Below, in pieces: positions 1-13,758 of a DNA stretch of 33,822 nucleotides; position 1 is the stretch's first letter; each line of letters starts with the position of its first letter. The position numbers were made by a program, and so were the translations under genes. This DNA comes from Eimeria necatrix (lineage: Eukaryota; Apicomplexa; Conoidasida; Eucoccidiorida; Eimeriidae): the NCBI RefSeq assembly GCF_000499385.1, contig NW_013654242.1:1-33822 (forward strand), given 5' to 3'. The notes beneath the pieces were generated by a model. It was not told the origin of the DNA and ran no database searches. It worked only from the letters and a program-made list of their open reading frames with translations.

Positions 1-81
1 GCAGCGCGAGCCCGCCCCCCCCGCCGCAAACCCCAAACCCCAAACCCCAAACCCTAAACCCTAAACCCTAAACCCTCGCAC

Positions 82-322
82 GAGCGCAGCCAGGTGCTCC
101 TGGGCGTAGGCGGGCTGGCTGAAGGCCGGCAAGTGCTGCAGCTTTATCAGCAGCGCCAGCGAAATGTCCTTCAGCTGATGGGCGCTGCGGGTGATAGCCG
201 CAAAACGAATCATCGTCCAAGGCAGGTCTTGGAGGAAGGGGGGGAGGAGCCTCTTCTCTTCGCGGGACAAGTGCGGGCAGGAGGCCACGGCGGACTGCAC
301 TATGCTGAACACGAAGTTCCGC
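82..322 (-). CDS. TRRAP: TRRAP exon 43 (last exon in window)
   Basis: Completes VWRNFVFSIVQSAV, then WTMIRFAAITRSAHQLKD and SLALLIKLQHLP, which parallel the animal IIQYGKIARKQGLVNVALD. The acceptor is GGGCAG|GCGG. The donor CTC|GTGCGAGG, in the same context as at 830, leaves phase 0. The gene continues left of the window. Confidence 0.87.
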
Positions 323-3300
323 CTGCCCACCCACAAACCCTAAACCCTAAACCCTAAACCCTAAACCCTCGCCCGCCGCTGCGCGATGCGCAGGCTCGCG
401 GGGAGCAGCCCGCTCCTGCGGAGGGCCGGACTCAGCTGCAGAAGGGGGGCAAGAGCGCGGCAGCTGCGGGGGTGCGCCGGGAAACCCTAAACCCTAAACC
501 CTAAACCCTAAACCCTAAACCCTAAATAGAAGCGGACCACACGAAGAGGTCGTTCCAGCAGCTGATCGCGTCGCAGTCGTTCGGAAGACGGTCTCTCCAT
601 GCGTTCAAAGTCGTCCGCACCAACGGGACCTCCCCTGATGCCGCAAACCCTAAGCCCTAAACCCTAAACCCTAAACCCTAAACCCTCAACCCTTAAGTCA
701 AGGTATGAGAAGCCAAACCCGAGGAGCTTCCTGAGGCATGCCGTTCCACACGTCTTTTGCGCTCTGTCGCAGCAAACAGGACTGAAACTGACCCCTAAAC
801 CCTAAACCCTAAACCCTAAACCCTCGCACCTGGGCTGCTGATTTTCTTGGCCAGATGCAGAATTAGTTTGTAGCCCTCAAGCAGCTCTACATACAGCTGG
901 AACTGCAGCAGCAACGGCACGTGGGCGTCGGTTGGCTGCAGCCACAAAAAACTCCAAACCCTAAACCCTAAACCCTAAACCCGAAGCCGCAGAGTCAGTT
1001 TCGGGTGACTCAGAAGCCCATTCTAGAAGACAAAACGAACAACGCATATTTGGGAAAGCAGCGTTTGCTGTGGAAGACAACTGGTGGTTTAGGGTTTAGG
1101 GTTTAGGGTTTACAATTGAAGGGAGGCTTCTCCACGATTGCAACAACAGCCGCTGCACCTCAGCGCAGTGCATGTCGATTTCCTGCCACACAAAACCCTA
1201 AACCCTAAACCCTAAACCCTAAGTACTAAACCCAAAATATTCAAGTTAAGCCTCAGCTGCTGCGCTGCACGGCGCATTTGGCCTGCAACTGCAGCCTCTC
1301 CAGGTCACCTTCGCTAGGGTTTAGGGTTTAGGGTTTAGGGTTTACCTGCAGCTTCTCCGTCCTAAACCACGGCCTAGAATCCGTCTCAAGTTGCCCCTTG
1401 GGATACAGCACTTCGTGAAGCGACTGGTAGGTCTGCAGCCCCAAACCCCAAACCCTAAACCCTAAACCCTAAACCCTAGGGAGTAGGCAGCGCCTAGCAC
1501 TTGACCAACGGCTCCCGCGCAGGCGCGGCCGCGCCCTCCTCCCTGCTCCCCAGCCCCCACCCGAAACCCTAAACCCTAAACCCTAAACCCTAAACCCTAA
1601 ACCCTAAACCCTGACTTGGCAGAGCTTGGTGGCGGGTTCGTTGATCTGGTGCAGCTGCAGCAGCCGGTCTATGTCCCCCCAGTGCTGCAGCTTTGCTGCG
1701 CACTGCAGCGAAAGCCTCGAGCGGCGAGCAGCAGCTTGCGAAACCTCGTGCAGCGAATTCCAGCGGTTTAGCTCGCGGCAACAGTCAATCCACATCCGCT
1801 CCCTGACACAAACCCTAAACCCTAAACCCTAAACCCTAAACCCTAGACCCATTGCGCTGCAGCGGCCGCGAGAAACCCGCGGAAAGCGATTGCAGAACGC
1901 CCCGCACAAGAAAAACCCGAAAACCTAAACCCTAAACCCTAAACCCTAAACCCTACACCCTACACCCATAGCACTGCACCAGAAGCCCGGCCCCCGCGAA
2001 AAGCGTCAAAAGAACAAGCGGCTCGCTAAAAGGCAAAAGCCCTAAACCCTAAACCCTAAACCCTAAAACCAAAACCGCAAACCCTAAACCCTAAGTCAAA
2101 ACGCACCACCATGTGACTTCCTCTCGCCGCTCTTCGGTGTCCAGGCGCATGCCCTGCACCAAAACAAACCCCAAAGCGCAAATCCTAAACCCCAAATTCT
2201 AAACCCTAAACCCTAAACCCTAAACCCTAGACGTAGACCCTGGCCCCTGCACCATTTACACGCAAGCCGTCATCCCCCGCTGTCGGCGCGAGTGTTGAGG
2301 GTTTAGGGTTTGGGGTTTGGTGAGGGTTTAGGGTTTACCTGGGCCTGAAGAGCTTTTAAATTTGAAACTAAAACATTTTTTGCAGATCCAAAATGGCTGT
2401 GCTGCATCAAAGAAAGTGCTGCTGCTGTTGGGAGGCAGCGGGCGCGGCTGTTGATGACTCCCACTCTGTAGTCGCTTTCTTCGAGGTGTGCGTAAACCTC
2501 CGCCAAGTGCTGCGCCGCAAACCCTAAACCCTAAACCCTAAACCCTAAACCCTAGGCGCTGCGCGTGGGTCACACGCCTCCAGCCGGTGAAGCGCCGAAG
2601 AAGCGGCACTCCCAGACACACAACTTGAGAAAAACGAATCAAAGTTCAGTAAACCCTAAACCCTAAACCCTAAACCCTAAACCCTGCTTCTGGGGAAGCA
2701 AGTAGCTGCCAACCTCACCGAAGCAGCCTTGCGAGCTAGAGACGCATATTGCTGCTGCTGTTTCTTGTAAGCTGCAACTGCTGCTGGGTCGCCCTGCTGC
2801 TGTCCATCGGCCGCAGCAGCAGCAACAGCAGCAGCAGCAGAAGCTGCTGCCGGGTCCCTTTCGGGCTCTATGTCGTCGTCAAAGAATTGGAACTTTCGAA
2901 GCCCGAAGTCCACCTCCTGCTGCTGTTGCTGCTGTTGCTGCTGCTGCTGCGACTCAGCAGCAGAAGCTGCGGGCCGTTTGACAGGGCTAGGAACTGATGG
3001 CGGGACAGGGGGAGCAGCAGCAGCAGCAGCTGCTGCTGCTGCTGCATCATCTGCAGCAGAAAGCGCATGCAGGTAGCTGTGCTGCAGCAGCTGCAGAGCT
3101 TCCCTGCTGCAGTTGCAGTGCAGCGCCAAATGCTGCAGCACTTCTATTGGCAGCAGCGGGAGAGGGTCCAGCTGAAGCAGCGCGTGGAGAAACGGCTGCA
3201 GCACGCGGCTCTTGCAGTTGCTGCTGCTGCTGCTGCTGCTGCCGTTGCTGCTGCGCTGCATCAGCGGCTGCTGCTGCTTCGACGGCGAATCTCCGCTAGA

Positions 3301-4053
3301 CATGCCATCATCCGCGCTGCGCACACAACCAACTCCAAAACCCTAAACCCTAAACCCTTAACCCTAAACCCTACTTCTTTTATGTCATATTTACGATTTA
3401 TAGCCAGGAAGCCGCATGAGCTGCTGCTAGTCAACGGTTTGCGGGCTCAAGTTGCGAGGCGAGGGTTTAGGGTTTTGTAGGGTTTAAGGTTTATTGGGGT
3501 TTAGGGTTTGGTAGGATTTAGGGTTTATGGGGGGGCAAGGTTCAGTAGGATATAAGGTTTTTTCAATGGCTTTACTGAGTATGGCTTAGGGTTTAACAGA
3601 GTTTTATGCTTAGTAGGGTTCGGTTAGGGTTTCGGGTTTGTTAGGGTTTAGGGTTTAGCAGGATGAAGAGTCTGTTAGGGTTTAGGGTTTGCGAGGGTTT
3701 AGGGTTTGTTAGGGTACACGGCTTGCTAGGATTTACAGCTAGTGAGGGTTTAGGGTTTTCTAGGGTTTGGAGCCTGTTGAGGAGGACGCTTTGTCAGGGA
3801 CCACGATTTGCTACGGTTTAGGGGCTGCGAGGGTTTAGGGTTTAGGGTTTAGGGTTTGGGGACCTCTCAGTGTCCATTTGGCGGGAAAGAAACAGTGCAG
3901 CAGCTTCTGCAATGTTGAGCCGCTGCTCATCAGCAGCAACAGCCCATGCTGCTTTGAGAGCAGCAGCAAGCAGCAGCTCCGTGAGGGGAATGGAGAAGAA
4001 AGCAGCAACTTCAAGCCCGCTGCAGAAGCTCTCCCCGTCCGTCAGGCGACACA

Positions 4054-4088
<35 letters not shown>

Positions 4089-4234
4089 GGGGCGGCAAGT
4101 GGCAGCAGCTGCTGCGCGCAAAAACGCGCGTGCTGCTGCAGCGTCGACTCCAGGCATTGCTGCCACTCTTTGAATCCTGCGGTTTGCTGCGCCTGCTGCA
4201 GCAGCAGGTATACTTCAATACTCTGGCCTGCTTC

Positions 4235-4271
<37 letters not shown>

Positions 4272-4366
4272 TGCTGCTGTTGCTGCGCTAAAAATGGAGA
4301 CGTGCCAGCCGAATAGGCGGCGACGCCACTGGCTACCGGCGGAGGGATAGCCGTTGAGTCTGCACC

Positions 4367-4414
<48 letters not shown>

Positions 4415-5228
4415 CATTATGCGGTGCAGCACGCCGGTTTCGTTCGTGCTGTTAAGGACAGGGCTCTGCTGCAGCTGCGGAAGCAGCGGCGGCAGCAGCG
4501 CAGCAGCAGCGTCCCTCAGCAGCTGCCGCGGGGGCTGCGGAGGCTGCAGCAGCAGCTCTATGTTGCTGTCCTTGCTGCTGCTGCTGCTGCTGCTGCTAAG
4601 CAGCATGAGAGACACAATCGTGTGCAGCACGTTGCGAGTAGATATGACCCCCCAGTGAGGCATCAGCAGCAGCAGCTGCAGCCTGTCGACGCAGCCCATG
4701 GGCCTCGGCGGCAGCTGCTGCTGCTGCAGGTAAACCCTGTGCTGCTGCACCAGCTGCATGTCCAGCAGCAAAAGTGCAGCACGGCGAACACTTGCCACTG
4801 AGGACTGCGTCGCCTGCAGCAGCGCGTGCAGCAGCGGGACAGGCAGCAGCTGCTGCTCTTCCGTAGCAGCAGCAGCAGCAACAGGATGAGCTGCTGCAGC
4901 GTCACCTGTCTGCTCGGTCTTTATTTGGTGCTGCAACGGAGCCATGGCAGCAACGCCAGAAGCTGCAGCAGCAGCAGCAAAGCCTGCTGCTGGGACGTGG
5001 GTGCGCTCCAGAAAGTCTGAGGCCTTGGGGGGAGCAGCAGCAGCAAACACAACAGCTAGCCACTGCAGCAGCAGCGCAACATCGGAGCTGCGGTGAGCAG
5101 CAAGCGGCGACAAAGTCCCCAGCAGCAGCTGCAGCTCTTCCACAGTAAACAAGCCTTTCTTGCTGCTGCCGCTGCTGCTGCTGCTCCGCCAGCAGCAGCA
5201 GTCACTGCTGTCGGTGCCGTCAGTATCC

Positions 5229-5271
<43 letters not shown>

Positions 5272-5964
5272 AGCTGCAGCAAACATCAGCGTCGCTGTCG
5301 TAGACGCCCATATCCTTGAGGCTGCGGTAGAAGGTAGGCAACGAGCGGAGCTGCTGCTTCTGGTGCTGCTGCTGCAGCGGCGGTGCTGCAGCAGCTAAAG
5401 TTCCCCACAAGTAGTCTTCCCATCTGTGCAGTTGCTGGAGCTGCTGCTGCTGTTGCTGCTGCTGCTGCTCTGTGGTGCACATGTCACGAACTGCAGCAAA
5501 AGCAGTGCCATACAAGTCCTGTTCTGCTGCAGCGCGAGTTTCCTCGCTGTCAAGAGAAGGCTCATCTGCTGCTGATCCTTCGGGCCAGCTGCTGCTGCTG
5601 CTGCTGTCGCTGCTGCTGCTGCTGTCGCTGCTGCTATCAAGCCTTCTCTTCCGCGCCACTTGCTCGTCCTTTGTGGCTTGGTGAACTGCAGCAGCAGCAG
5701 CAGCTGCTGCCGCGGCTTCTTCCACCAGAGCCTCGGTGTCTTCCCCTCCCGCGATGCTGCTGCTGCTGCTGCTGCTGCTGCGGCTGCGGTGTATCTCAAG
5801 GCGCAGCAGCTGCACCTCCTCTAGCTGCATTATGTCTCTCTGGTGCTGCTGCTGCTGCGTGGCGTAGCTGCTGCCTCTGCATGCACTCCAGGTGGCTCCC
5901 GGTACGGCGGTTAGGTTGGCCACCGCTGCTGCTGCAGCAGCGCGTCGCCTGCAGCAGCGGCACC

Positions 5965-5999
<35 letters not shown>

Positions 6000-7438
6000 G
6001 GCTGCGCAAAGAAGGGCCCCAAGGCCAGTCGAGCCACGGTGTTCAGACACCCCAACGCCAAGGGGTGCAGCGGGGCGCAGCAATCGCTGAAGGCTCGCTG
6101 CAGCGACAGCAGCAGCGCCTGCTTCTCTGCTGCTGCTGCGCCCCGAGACCCCAGTATCAAGTGAGAAGCAGATGATAGCACAGTTGACAGCAGCAAGAAA
6201 CAGCGCACCAGCGCCGTCTCCTCTGAACGCAAACCCTAAACCCTAAACCCTAAACCCTAAACCCTAAACCCTAAACCCTAAAGCCTAGGCACTAAACCCT
6301 AAGCGTTGATCCGCAGACGCAAGCTAGAAGTTCCAAAGATTCACAGTTGCTGGGCTCTGGGCTTGAACGTCAGGGTTTAGAAAGTAGGGTTTGGGGTTTA
6401 GGGTTTAGGGTTTGCTCACGAAGTTGAGTATCTGAAACCGAGGGGCGCCTGTGAGAAATTGTTGCTGCAACGCCTCTGGCAATATCTGCTGCTGCTTCGT
6501 GCAGCAGCGGGAACAGCAGCCTCAGGTGTACGTACACCTCGTCCTGCTGCTGCTGCTGCTGTTGCTGTTGCTGCTGCTGCTGCTGCTTGCGCTTTGCTGC
6601 GGCTGCTGCAGTTGAACCGCTCATCAGCCCGCGCAACAGCGCCACTGCTGCCGCCATGCGCACCTGTAGACCCTCAAAAACTCTAAACCCTAAACCCTAA
6701 ACCCTAAACCCTAAACCACGAAAACAGAATCTCTGGCTTCCCAGGCCTAAATGTTCCGTCTTTATAAAAGCAGTCTTTATAAAAGCAAAAGGCTTGACCC
6801 TAAACCCTAAACGCTAAATCCGACACCCTGTAACCTAAACCCTAAACCCTAAACCCTAAACCCTGAGAAAATAAGAACACTCACGGGCACGCTGCTGATT
6901 TCAGAGCCTTCTCCAGGAAGCAGCAGACGCTCCTTGGGGTTTGTTAATGAGCGCAACCCTGCAAAGCAAATCCCAAACCCTAAACCCTAAACCCTAAACC
7001 CTAAGCTGCACTATCGCACCCCTACTAATTCACCTCGAGTCTGCTGCTATGCTTTGGGAAGCTGCAAAGGGCTTGCAAAATGGGGTTTAGGGTTTAGGGT
7101 TTAGGGTTTAGACCTGTGGAGATTGCTGCGAGGATTCGTTCATAGAGAAGATCTTCGGGGCTGAGCTGCTGCGGGGGGGGAGACCCCCACCAGTTGCTGC
7201 TGGTGTTGCTGCTGCTGCTATTTGCTGCTGCTCCAATCTGGCTGCGCCAGGCAGCAAACGCCCTCGGGCCTGCAGCAGCAGCAGCAAGGTAGGCAGCAGA
7301 AGGGCGGTGCAGCAGCACCAGCTTCGCTGTGAGGTGCTGCAGCGACCAGCAGACTCTGGCGTTGCTGCTGCTGCAGCAGGTTCCCAGCAGCAGCAGCACG
7401 TTGCGCAGCCCTTCTCTCCACGCGCAGATCGGCGGCTG

Positions 7439-7477
<39 letters not shown>

Positions 7478-9525
7478 GCTACAAACGCTGCAGGTGCAGT
7501 TGGCCCCCTTGTTTTCCACCGCAACGTGGGCAGCAGCAAGCGCCACCAGCAGCTGCTGCTGCTGCTGTGGCTGCTGTTGCTGCTCCTGCGCAGCATGCAA
7601 CTCGACCAGAGGCAGCTGCTGCTGCCCTGCTGCTGCTACTGCTGCCGGCGCTGGCTCAGTGTACATCTGAGGACAAATAGAAACGCATGCGCAGCATTAA
7701 ATTTAACCCTAAACCCTAAACCCTAAACCCCAAACCCTAAACTCTACACTGTCACCGGAGCCGCAAGGTGAATCTTTTTCGCTGAATTTTCACTCTTGCA
7801 TTCAAGAGGGGCTTGCCACCCTAAGCCCTAAACCCTAAACCCTAAACCCTAAACCCTGAATCCTAGTGCCGCCTGCCTGCTGACACAGTCTTGACACAAG
7901 CTGCAGCGGCAGCGAGGTTTCTGGGTGCAGCTGCAGCAGCAGCGCGAGCTTTGGAAGAGCAGCAATAGCGCCTGCTGCAGCAGCAGCAGCTGCTGCTGGG
8001 TCCTTGGGGTTAATCGCCAGACACCGCAGCAGCAGCAACATGACGAGGTTGCACTCGCTGCTGCTGCTAAGCCAGTCTTGCTGCTGCAGCTGCTGCTGCA
8101 GGTCCACCCGCAGCTGCTGCGCGATTGCTGCGCTGCTGTCATACACCAGGTGTCCCGCGTGCTGCAGCAGCAGCAGGTCCTTTCGCTCCCCCTGCTGCTG
8201 CTGCTGCTGTCTGCACAGAGCCAGAGCAGCTGAAATGTCCTCGAACATGTCGTCGCGCTGCTGTTGCTGCTGCTGCTGCTGTTCGCCGTTTTCCAGTTTG
8301 CGGCGCTTCTCTGCTGCTGCGGCGCTGCTGCTGTTGCTGCTGCTGTTGTTCAGCAGCTGCAGCAAGACAGCACGTCTCTCCCAGGTCAGCACAATATCTA
8401 AGATTTCAATGACGTGCTTCCTGCTGTCTGTCTTGGCGGGCGCGGGGTTGCTGCTGCTGCTGCTGCTGCTGCTGACATGCAGCAGCTGCTGCACTGCTCC
8501 CAGCAGCAGCTGCACCACAGACCTCCGCCAAAAGAACAGGATCTGCTCCTGCTGCTGCGCCAGCCGCAAGAACTGCAGCAGCGGGATATCTCCAGAAGCC
8601 CGCAGCAGCAGCCGCAGCCACGAGGGAGCCAGGCGGCCGCTGCTGCTGCTGCTGCTGCTGCTGTTGCTGCTGGCGGGGAGGCTACCGGTGCTCATGGTGC
8701 TTATGCTGCTGCTGCTCATGCTCATGGTGTTGCTGCTGCTGCTGTTGGCCTCCAGCTGCAGCGGCAGCAACACAGTAGGCAGCGCCGCTAGCTGCTGCAG
8801 CAGCAAGCTTGCAGCACGCCGCAGCAGCTGCGGCCGCGGAGAAGCTTGCCAAGACAAAACTGAGTGCAGCAGCAGCAGCGGCAGCCGCTGCTGCTGCAGC
8901 TCCAGGTGTCTAGACACCTCAGACAGCAGCAGCACAGCCATGTGCTGCACCGCGATGCTGTCCCCTTGACACTGCACACACCCAAAACACTAAACCCTAA
9001 ACCCTAAACCCTAAACCCTGAACCTTGAGTTTTCCCAGAATGAATGCGTCTTCAGAGCCTTTTCGATGCATCTCTAAAGCTGAGTTGCGCATGTTGACGA
9101 TATCAAACTCCAGACCTAAAACCAAAACCCTAGGCCGTAAACACTAAACCCTAAACCCTAAACCCTAAACCCTAAACCCTAAACCCTAGCTTACCGCCGT
9201 GCGCCACGCAAAGGAGACAAGTTGCTGCCTCGCCTTGCTGTCGTACACCAGCAGCCGCACTGCCACCCGCACAGTTTCCAAGAAGGCCATGCTGCAGCAG
9301 CAGCAGCAGCAGCAGCAGCGAGATCTACATGCAGCAAGGCAACGGCGTTGTAAAGCGCTAAACCCCAAACCCTAAACCCTAAACCCTAGTCCCTAAACCC
9401 TCGGCGTACCACAAGGAGTCATGGGACTTCAAAACTGGCTCGAGGTTAACAACAGCCCCGCTGAGGAGCTGCAGCAGCAGCTTCGAGTCTGCTGCAGAGA
9501 GCACGGCCCCTTGCTGCTGCTCGGA

Positions 9526-9564
<39 letters not shown>

Positions 9565-9981
9565 AGGCTGCAGCAGCTCACGCAGCACTGGCTGCACCAG
9601 AAGCTCTATGACCATTGCGAGCTGCAACGCTTTGACTGGCAGCGGCGGCGCGCTGCTGCTGCTGCCAGCAGCAGCTGCTGCAGCATGACCACCGCCGCCA
9701 GCTGCTTCTGCCGCTGCTGCTGCTGCTGCACCTGCTGCCTCAAGCTCCGCGAAGCAAGACATCAGCAGCCGCTGCTTCTGCCGCAGCAGCAGCTGAGGCA
9801 GGATTTGCTGCTGCAGCAGCGGCGGCACAAATCCAAAGCGGTAGACTGTGCTGCCGATGCTGCAGCAGCGCACAAGAGTGCGGATGGTGCTGAGTGTCTG
9901 CTGCTGCAGCTGCTGCTGCTGCTGCCGCAGCAGCCCACAAAACACAGCAGAAGGCATTGCAACTTCCTCGGCCCCCAGGTC

Positions 9982-10012
<31 letters not shown>

Positions 10013-10479
10013 AGGAAGCCTAACAAGTACGCGTCTGTTTTCCCCTGTAGCTGCGGAGACACTGCATAGTGCAGGAAGGCTGTGAGCTGCTTCGCCTGCA
10101 GCAGCAACTCGGGCCTATCTGCTTCTCGCAGCTGGTAGTCTTCTGCTGCAGTTAGAGCTGCTGCTGCTGCTGCTGCAGCCTTCTCTGCGGCAGGTGCAGC
10201 AGCAGCAGCTGCTGCTGCTGCTGCCTTTGCTGCTTCAATGGCCTGCGGCTGCGGGACGGGAGAGCCGTCCGCAACAGCATCGACATACTGACGAAACAAT
10301 TCTATCAAAGAGTGCTGCTGCGGCTGCTGCTGCTGCTGCTGCTGCTCCACCTCCTGCTGCTGCGCCTGCTGCTGCTGCTGCACGCCCGATGACAGAAGAA
10401 AGTCCACAAACAGCAGATCCGGGTGCGACTGCTGCAGCGCGTAGCAGACCTTAATGGCTGCCACTGCCGCGAAGCGCAC

Positions 10480-10521
<42 letters not shown>

Positions 10522-10610
10522 CATCTCAAGATGAAGCGCCGCCTTCATTTCGGGCAGAAGCCGCAACACCGCCAGCCTGTGGTCAACAAACGCAGCGCGG
10601 ACCCATACAT

Positions 10611-10647
<37 letters not shown>

Positions 10648-11310
10648 CAACAAATCGTAATAGCAGCAGCAGCTCACCTGAGGGGCCTGGCTGATGTGAC
10701 CTCGAGTTGCTGCAGCAGTACTTCAAGGAAGGCTTCCTTCAGGCCCCAGCACTCGGGAACGTACTGCTGCTGCTGCTGCTGTTGCAGCAGCTGCTGCTGC
10801 CCAGATTCCGTGAGAAGAGGACACAGCAGAGCTTCTGCTGCAGCAGCAGCAAACCTGTTAAGCAAAGAGCTCAGCGGTGCTGCATACAGGGGGCTCTGGA
10901 GCGCAAGCAGCCGCTGCAGCAGCTGCTGCTGCGCCTCGCCGCTGCTGCTGCAGCCGCGTGGCAGCAGCAGCGAAAGCAGCAACTGCTGCAGCCCGTCTGT
11001 AGCAGGCATAAATGCCAGTGCTGCTATGCAAGCAGCAGCAGCGCGCCAAACCTGCACCGCAACAGCAGCAGCAGCAGCAAAGCAGCGAGCACTGAACCCT
11101 AAACCCTAAAATCTAGAGCCTACACTCTAAACCCTAAACCCTACTGGCAATGCAGTACCGTCTTGGTCCCAAGCACTCACAGCCAACCTCTGAACCCTAA
11201 ACCCTAAACCCTAAACCCTAAACCCTTCGCCCTTAAAAAGCTGACAAGGACATGCGAAGAGGCAGCAATGCCTTCCGGCGCAGCGCTGTGGAGGAAGCGG
11301 ACGGCTGCTG

Positions 11311-11346
<36 letters not shown>

Positions 11347-13719
11347 GCGAGCTGCCGCAAGTGCCGACTGCAGCCGAGTAGCAGCCCTCTGCTGCAGCAA
11401 CAGCAAAAGTGTGCTGCAGCAGCTGCTGCAGCAGCTGCCGGGCCTGTCCCCCGCAGGCGCCGGGGTGTATGTGCAGCAGCCGAGACACCCCGTGCAGCAG
11501 CCCCACAAGAAACTTTTCTCTTGGCAGCAGCGCCGCACCCACGCGCTCGTTTGCTGCTGCTGCTGCTGCTGCTGCAGGGTGCGCTGCTGCTGCTGCGGTG
11601 GCTGCCAACGCAGCAGCCAGCTGCTGCTCCACGACGGGCCACACGATGTCCTCCAGCGCAGCAGCAACCAGCCGGCTGCTGCTGCTACTGCTGCTGTCGC
11701 TGCTCTCCCCGCTGCTGCTGCTGCTGCTGCAATTGCTTTCGTGCTTCAGCAGCACCTTCAGCGCATGCATTGCAGCGCGAGACAAGTCATGGAATGGCAA
11801 AAAGAGGCAGCTGCAGCAGCACAAGCAGCAGCAAAAGAAACGCAAAACTACTCCGCCGCCACTCTAAAGCGGCTCCCATTGCTTCTGCTGCTGCTGCTGC
11901 TGCTGCTGCAGCGGAGCCTCACTTAGCAATGCCTGCGACGCAGTGCTGCAACGCAGGGGCAGAGGGATCGGCGGTGGTGATGACGAAAGGGACATCTGCT
12001 GCTGCTGCTGCAGCAAGAGCCCCTGCTGCTGCGGCTGCATTGAACAAGCTGCTGCTGCTGCTGTTGGGGCCTGCTGCTGACCCAGGGGCCTGACCTGCAG
12101 CAGATTGCTGCTCCTTCCTCGCTGCGTGCAGCAGCTGCTGCAGCGGCAGCCGCGGCAGCAGCAGCAAAGGCCTCCAGTCCTCGTGCAGCACTGCGAGCTT
12201 TAAAAACCGAATCGCTAGCAGCAACGCCTGCAGCAGCAGCAGCAACAGCACCATCCAACGCAGGTGAGTTCTCAGTGACACAACCCCTCTCTAGGGTTTA
12301 GGGTTTAGGGTTTAGGGTTTGGGGTAGGGTTCAAAACGCACATTTGACACATCCGCCTCGACAGATATCGGTGGCACGGCGCCTGTTGTTGCATTCGGCT
12401 GCTTCGCCGGCGCTGCTGCTGCTGCTGCTGCTGCTGCTGTGTTTCCGGGTGCTGCTGCAGCCATTGGCGTGCCTCCTGCTGCAGCGCTGGGTGTGCGGCT
12501 GGGAGTGCTCACGCTGCTGCTGAGAGAAGCAGCAGCAGCAGGAGGTGTTCTGTTGCCATCACGCTGCTGCTGCTGCTGCAAACCTGTTGCTGCTGCTGCT
12601 GCTGCCGTTGCGCCGCCCAGTGCAGCAGCTTGCGCCACAGCAGCAGTAGCAGCAGCAGCAGCAAAGCCCTGCAGGCCCCGGTACAGCACCGCCAGTGTGT
12701 CATCAAGCAGCCAGCAAATGACAGTGAGCCCATCTGCTGCTGCTGCGTTGGCAGCAGCAGCAGCAGCGGCTGCTGCTGTTGCGGCGGTCGCACCGCCGGC
12801 ACCAGAGGAGGAAGCAATAGCAGCCGCACATTGCTGTTGATGGTGCTGCTGCTGTTGCTGCTGCTGCTCGGCAGCCGCTGCTGCTGCGTCTGCTGCAGCA
12901 GCAGCAGCAACAGCAGCAACAGCAGCCTTCCCAGGCTGCAAACCCCGCGGCGCTGGCCGCAGCGCAGCAACAAAACAGACACAATCTAAAAAAGCAGATT
13001 GCCAAACAGGGGCCAGCAGCCAGAGGTGTCTGAGTGTTACCCAGCGCAGCACACGCAGCAGCGGCCAGCTGCTGCTGCTGCTGCTGCTGCCGCTGCTGCT
13101 GCTGCTACTGCCGCCGCGTGGGCTGCCTCCAGTGGTTGCGTCTTGCTGCTGCTGCAGCTGTTGCTGCTGTAGCTGCTGCTGCTGCAGCTGCTGCTGCTGC
13201 AGCTGCTGCTGCTGCAGCTGCTGCTGCTGCTGCTGACGCTCGTCCTCCTCCGCCCTGGAGCCTGTCTGCGCCGAGCGCGAGCTGCTGCTGCTTGCGTCGG
13301 AAGCAGCAGCCGCCGCTGGTGTCCCCGCTGCTGCTGCTCCCGCTGCTGAGGCTGCTGCTGCTGCAGTGCTGTGGCTCAAGACCTCCGTGGGGCTGCTGCC
13401 AATCAGCATTGGCAGCAGCAGCAGCAGCCGCTGCGCTGTCTCCCTGCAGATTGGGTTTTGGTGAAAAAGAGTTGGCAGCAAATGAATGTCTAAGCAGCGC
13501 CACACGCGCTGCAGCAGACGGCCAGGGTCTTCGTCGTGCGAGCATTCTGCTGCTGCAGCACTTGCTGCTGCTGTAGCACTTGCTGCCGCAGCAACACTTG
13601 GTGCTGCTGTAGCGCTTCCTGCTGCAGCAGGACTCGCTGCTGCAGCAGCTGCAGCAGGCGTCCCTGCTGCTGCTGACGCAGAGGTATCGCCAGACCCTCC
13701 GTCCGAGGCACGCGCAGGC

Positions 13720-13758
<39 letters not shown>

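Noticed and set aside
1314..1345. A 32-nt intron consisting solely of telomere-like repeat
   Set aside because: The repeat runs exactly from GT to AG here, but using this AG gives an immediate in-frame stop; acceptor at 1289 fits phase.
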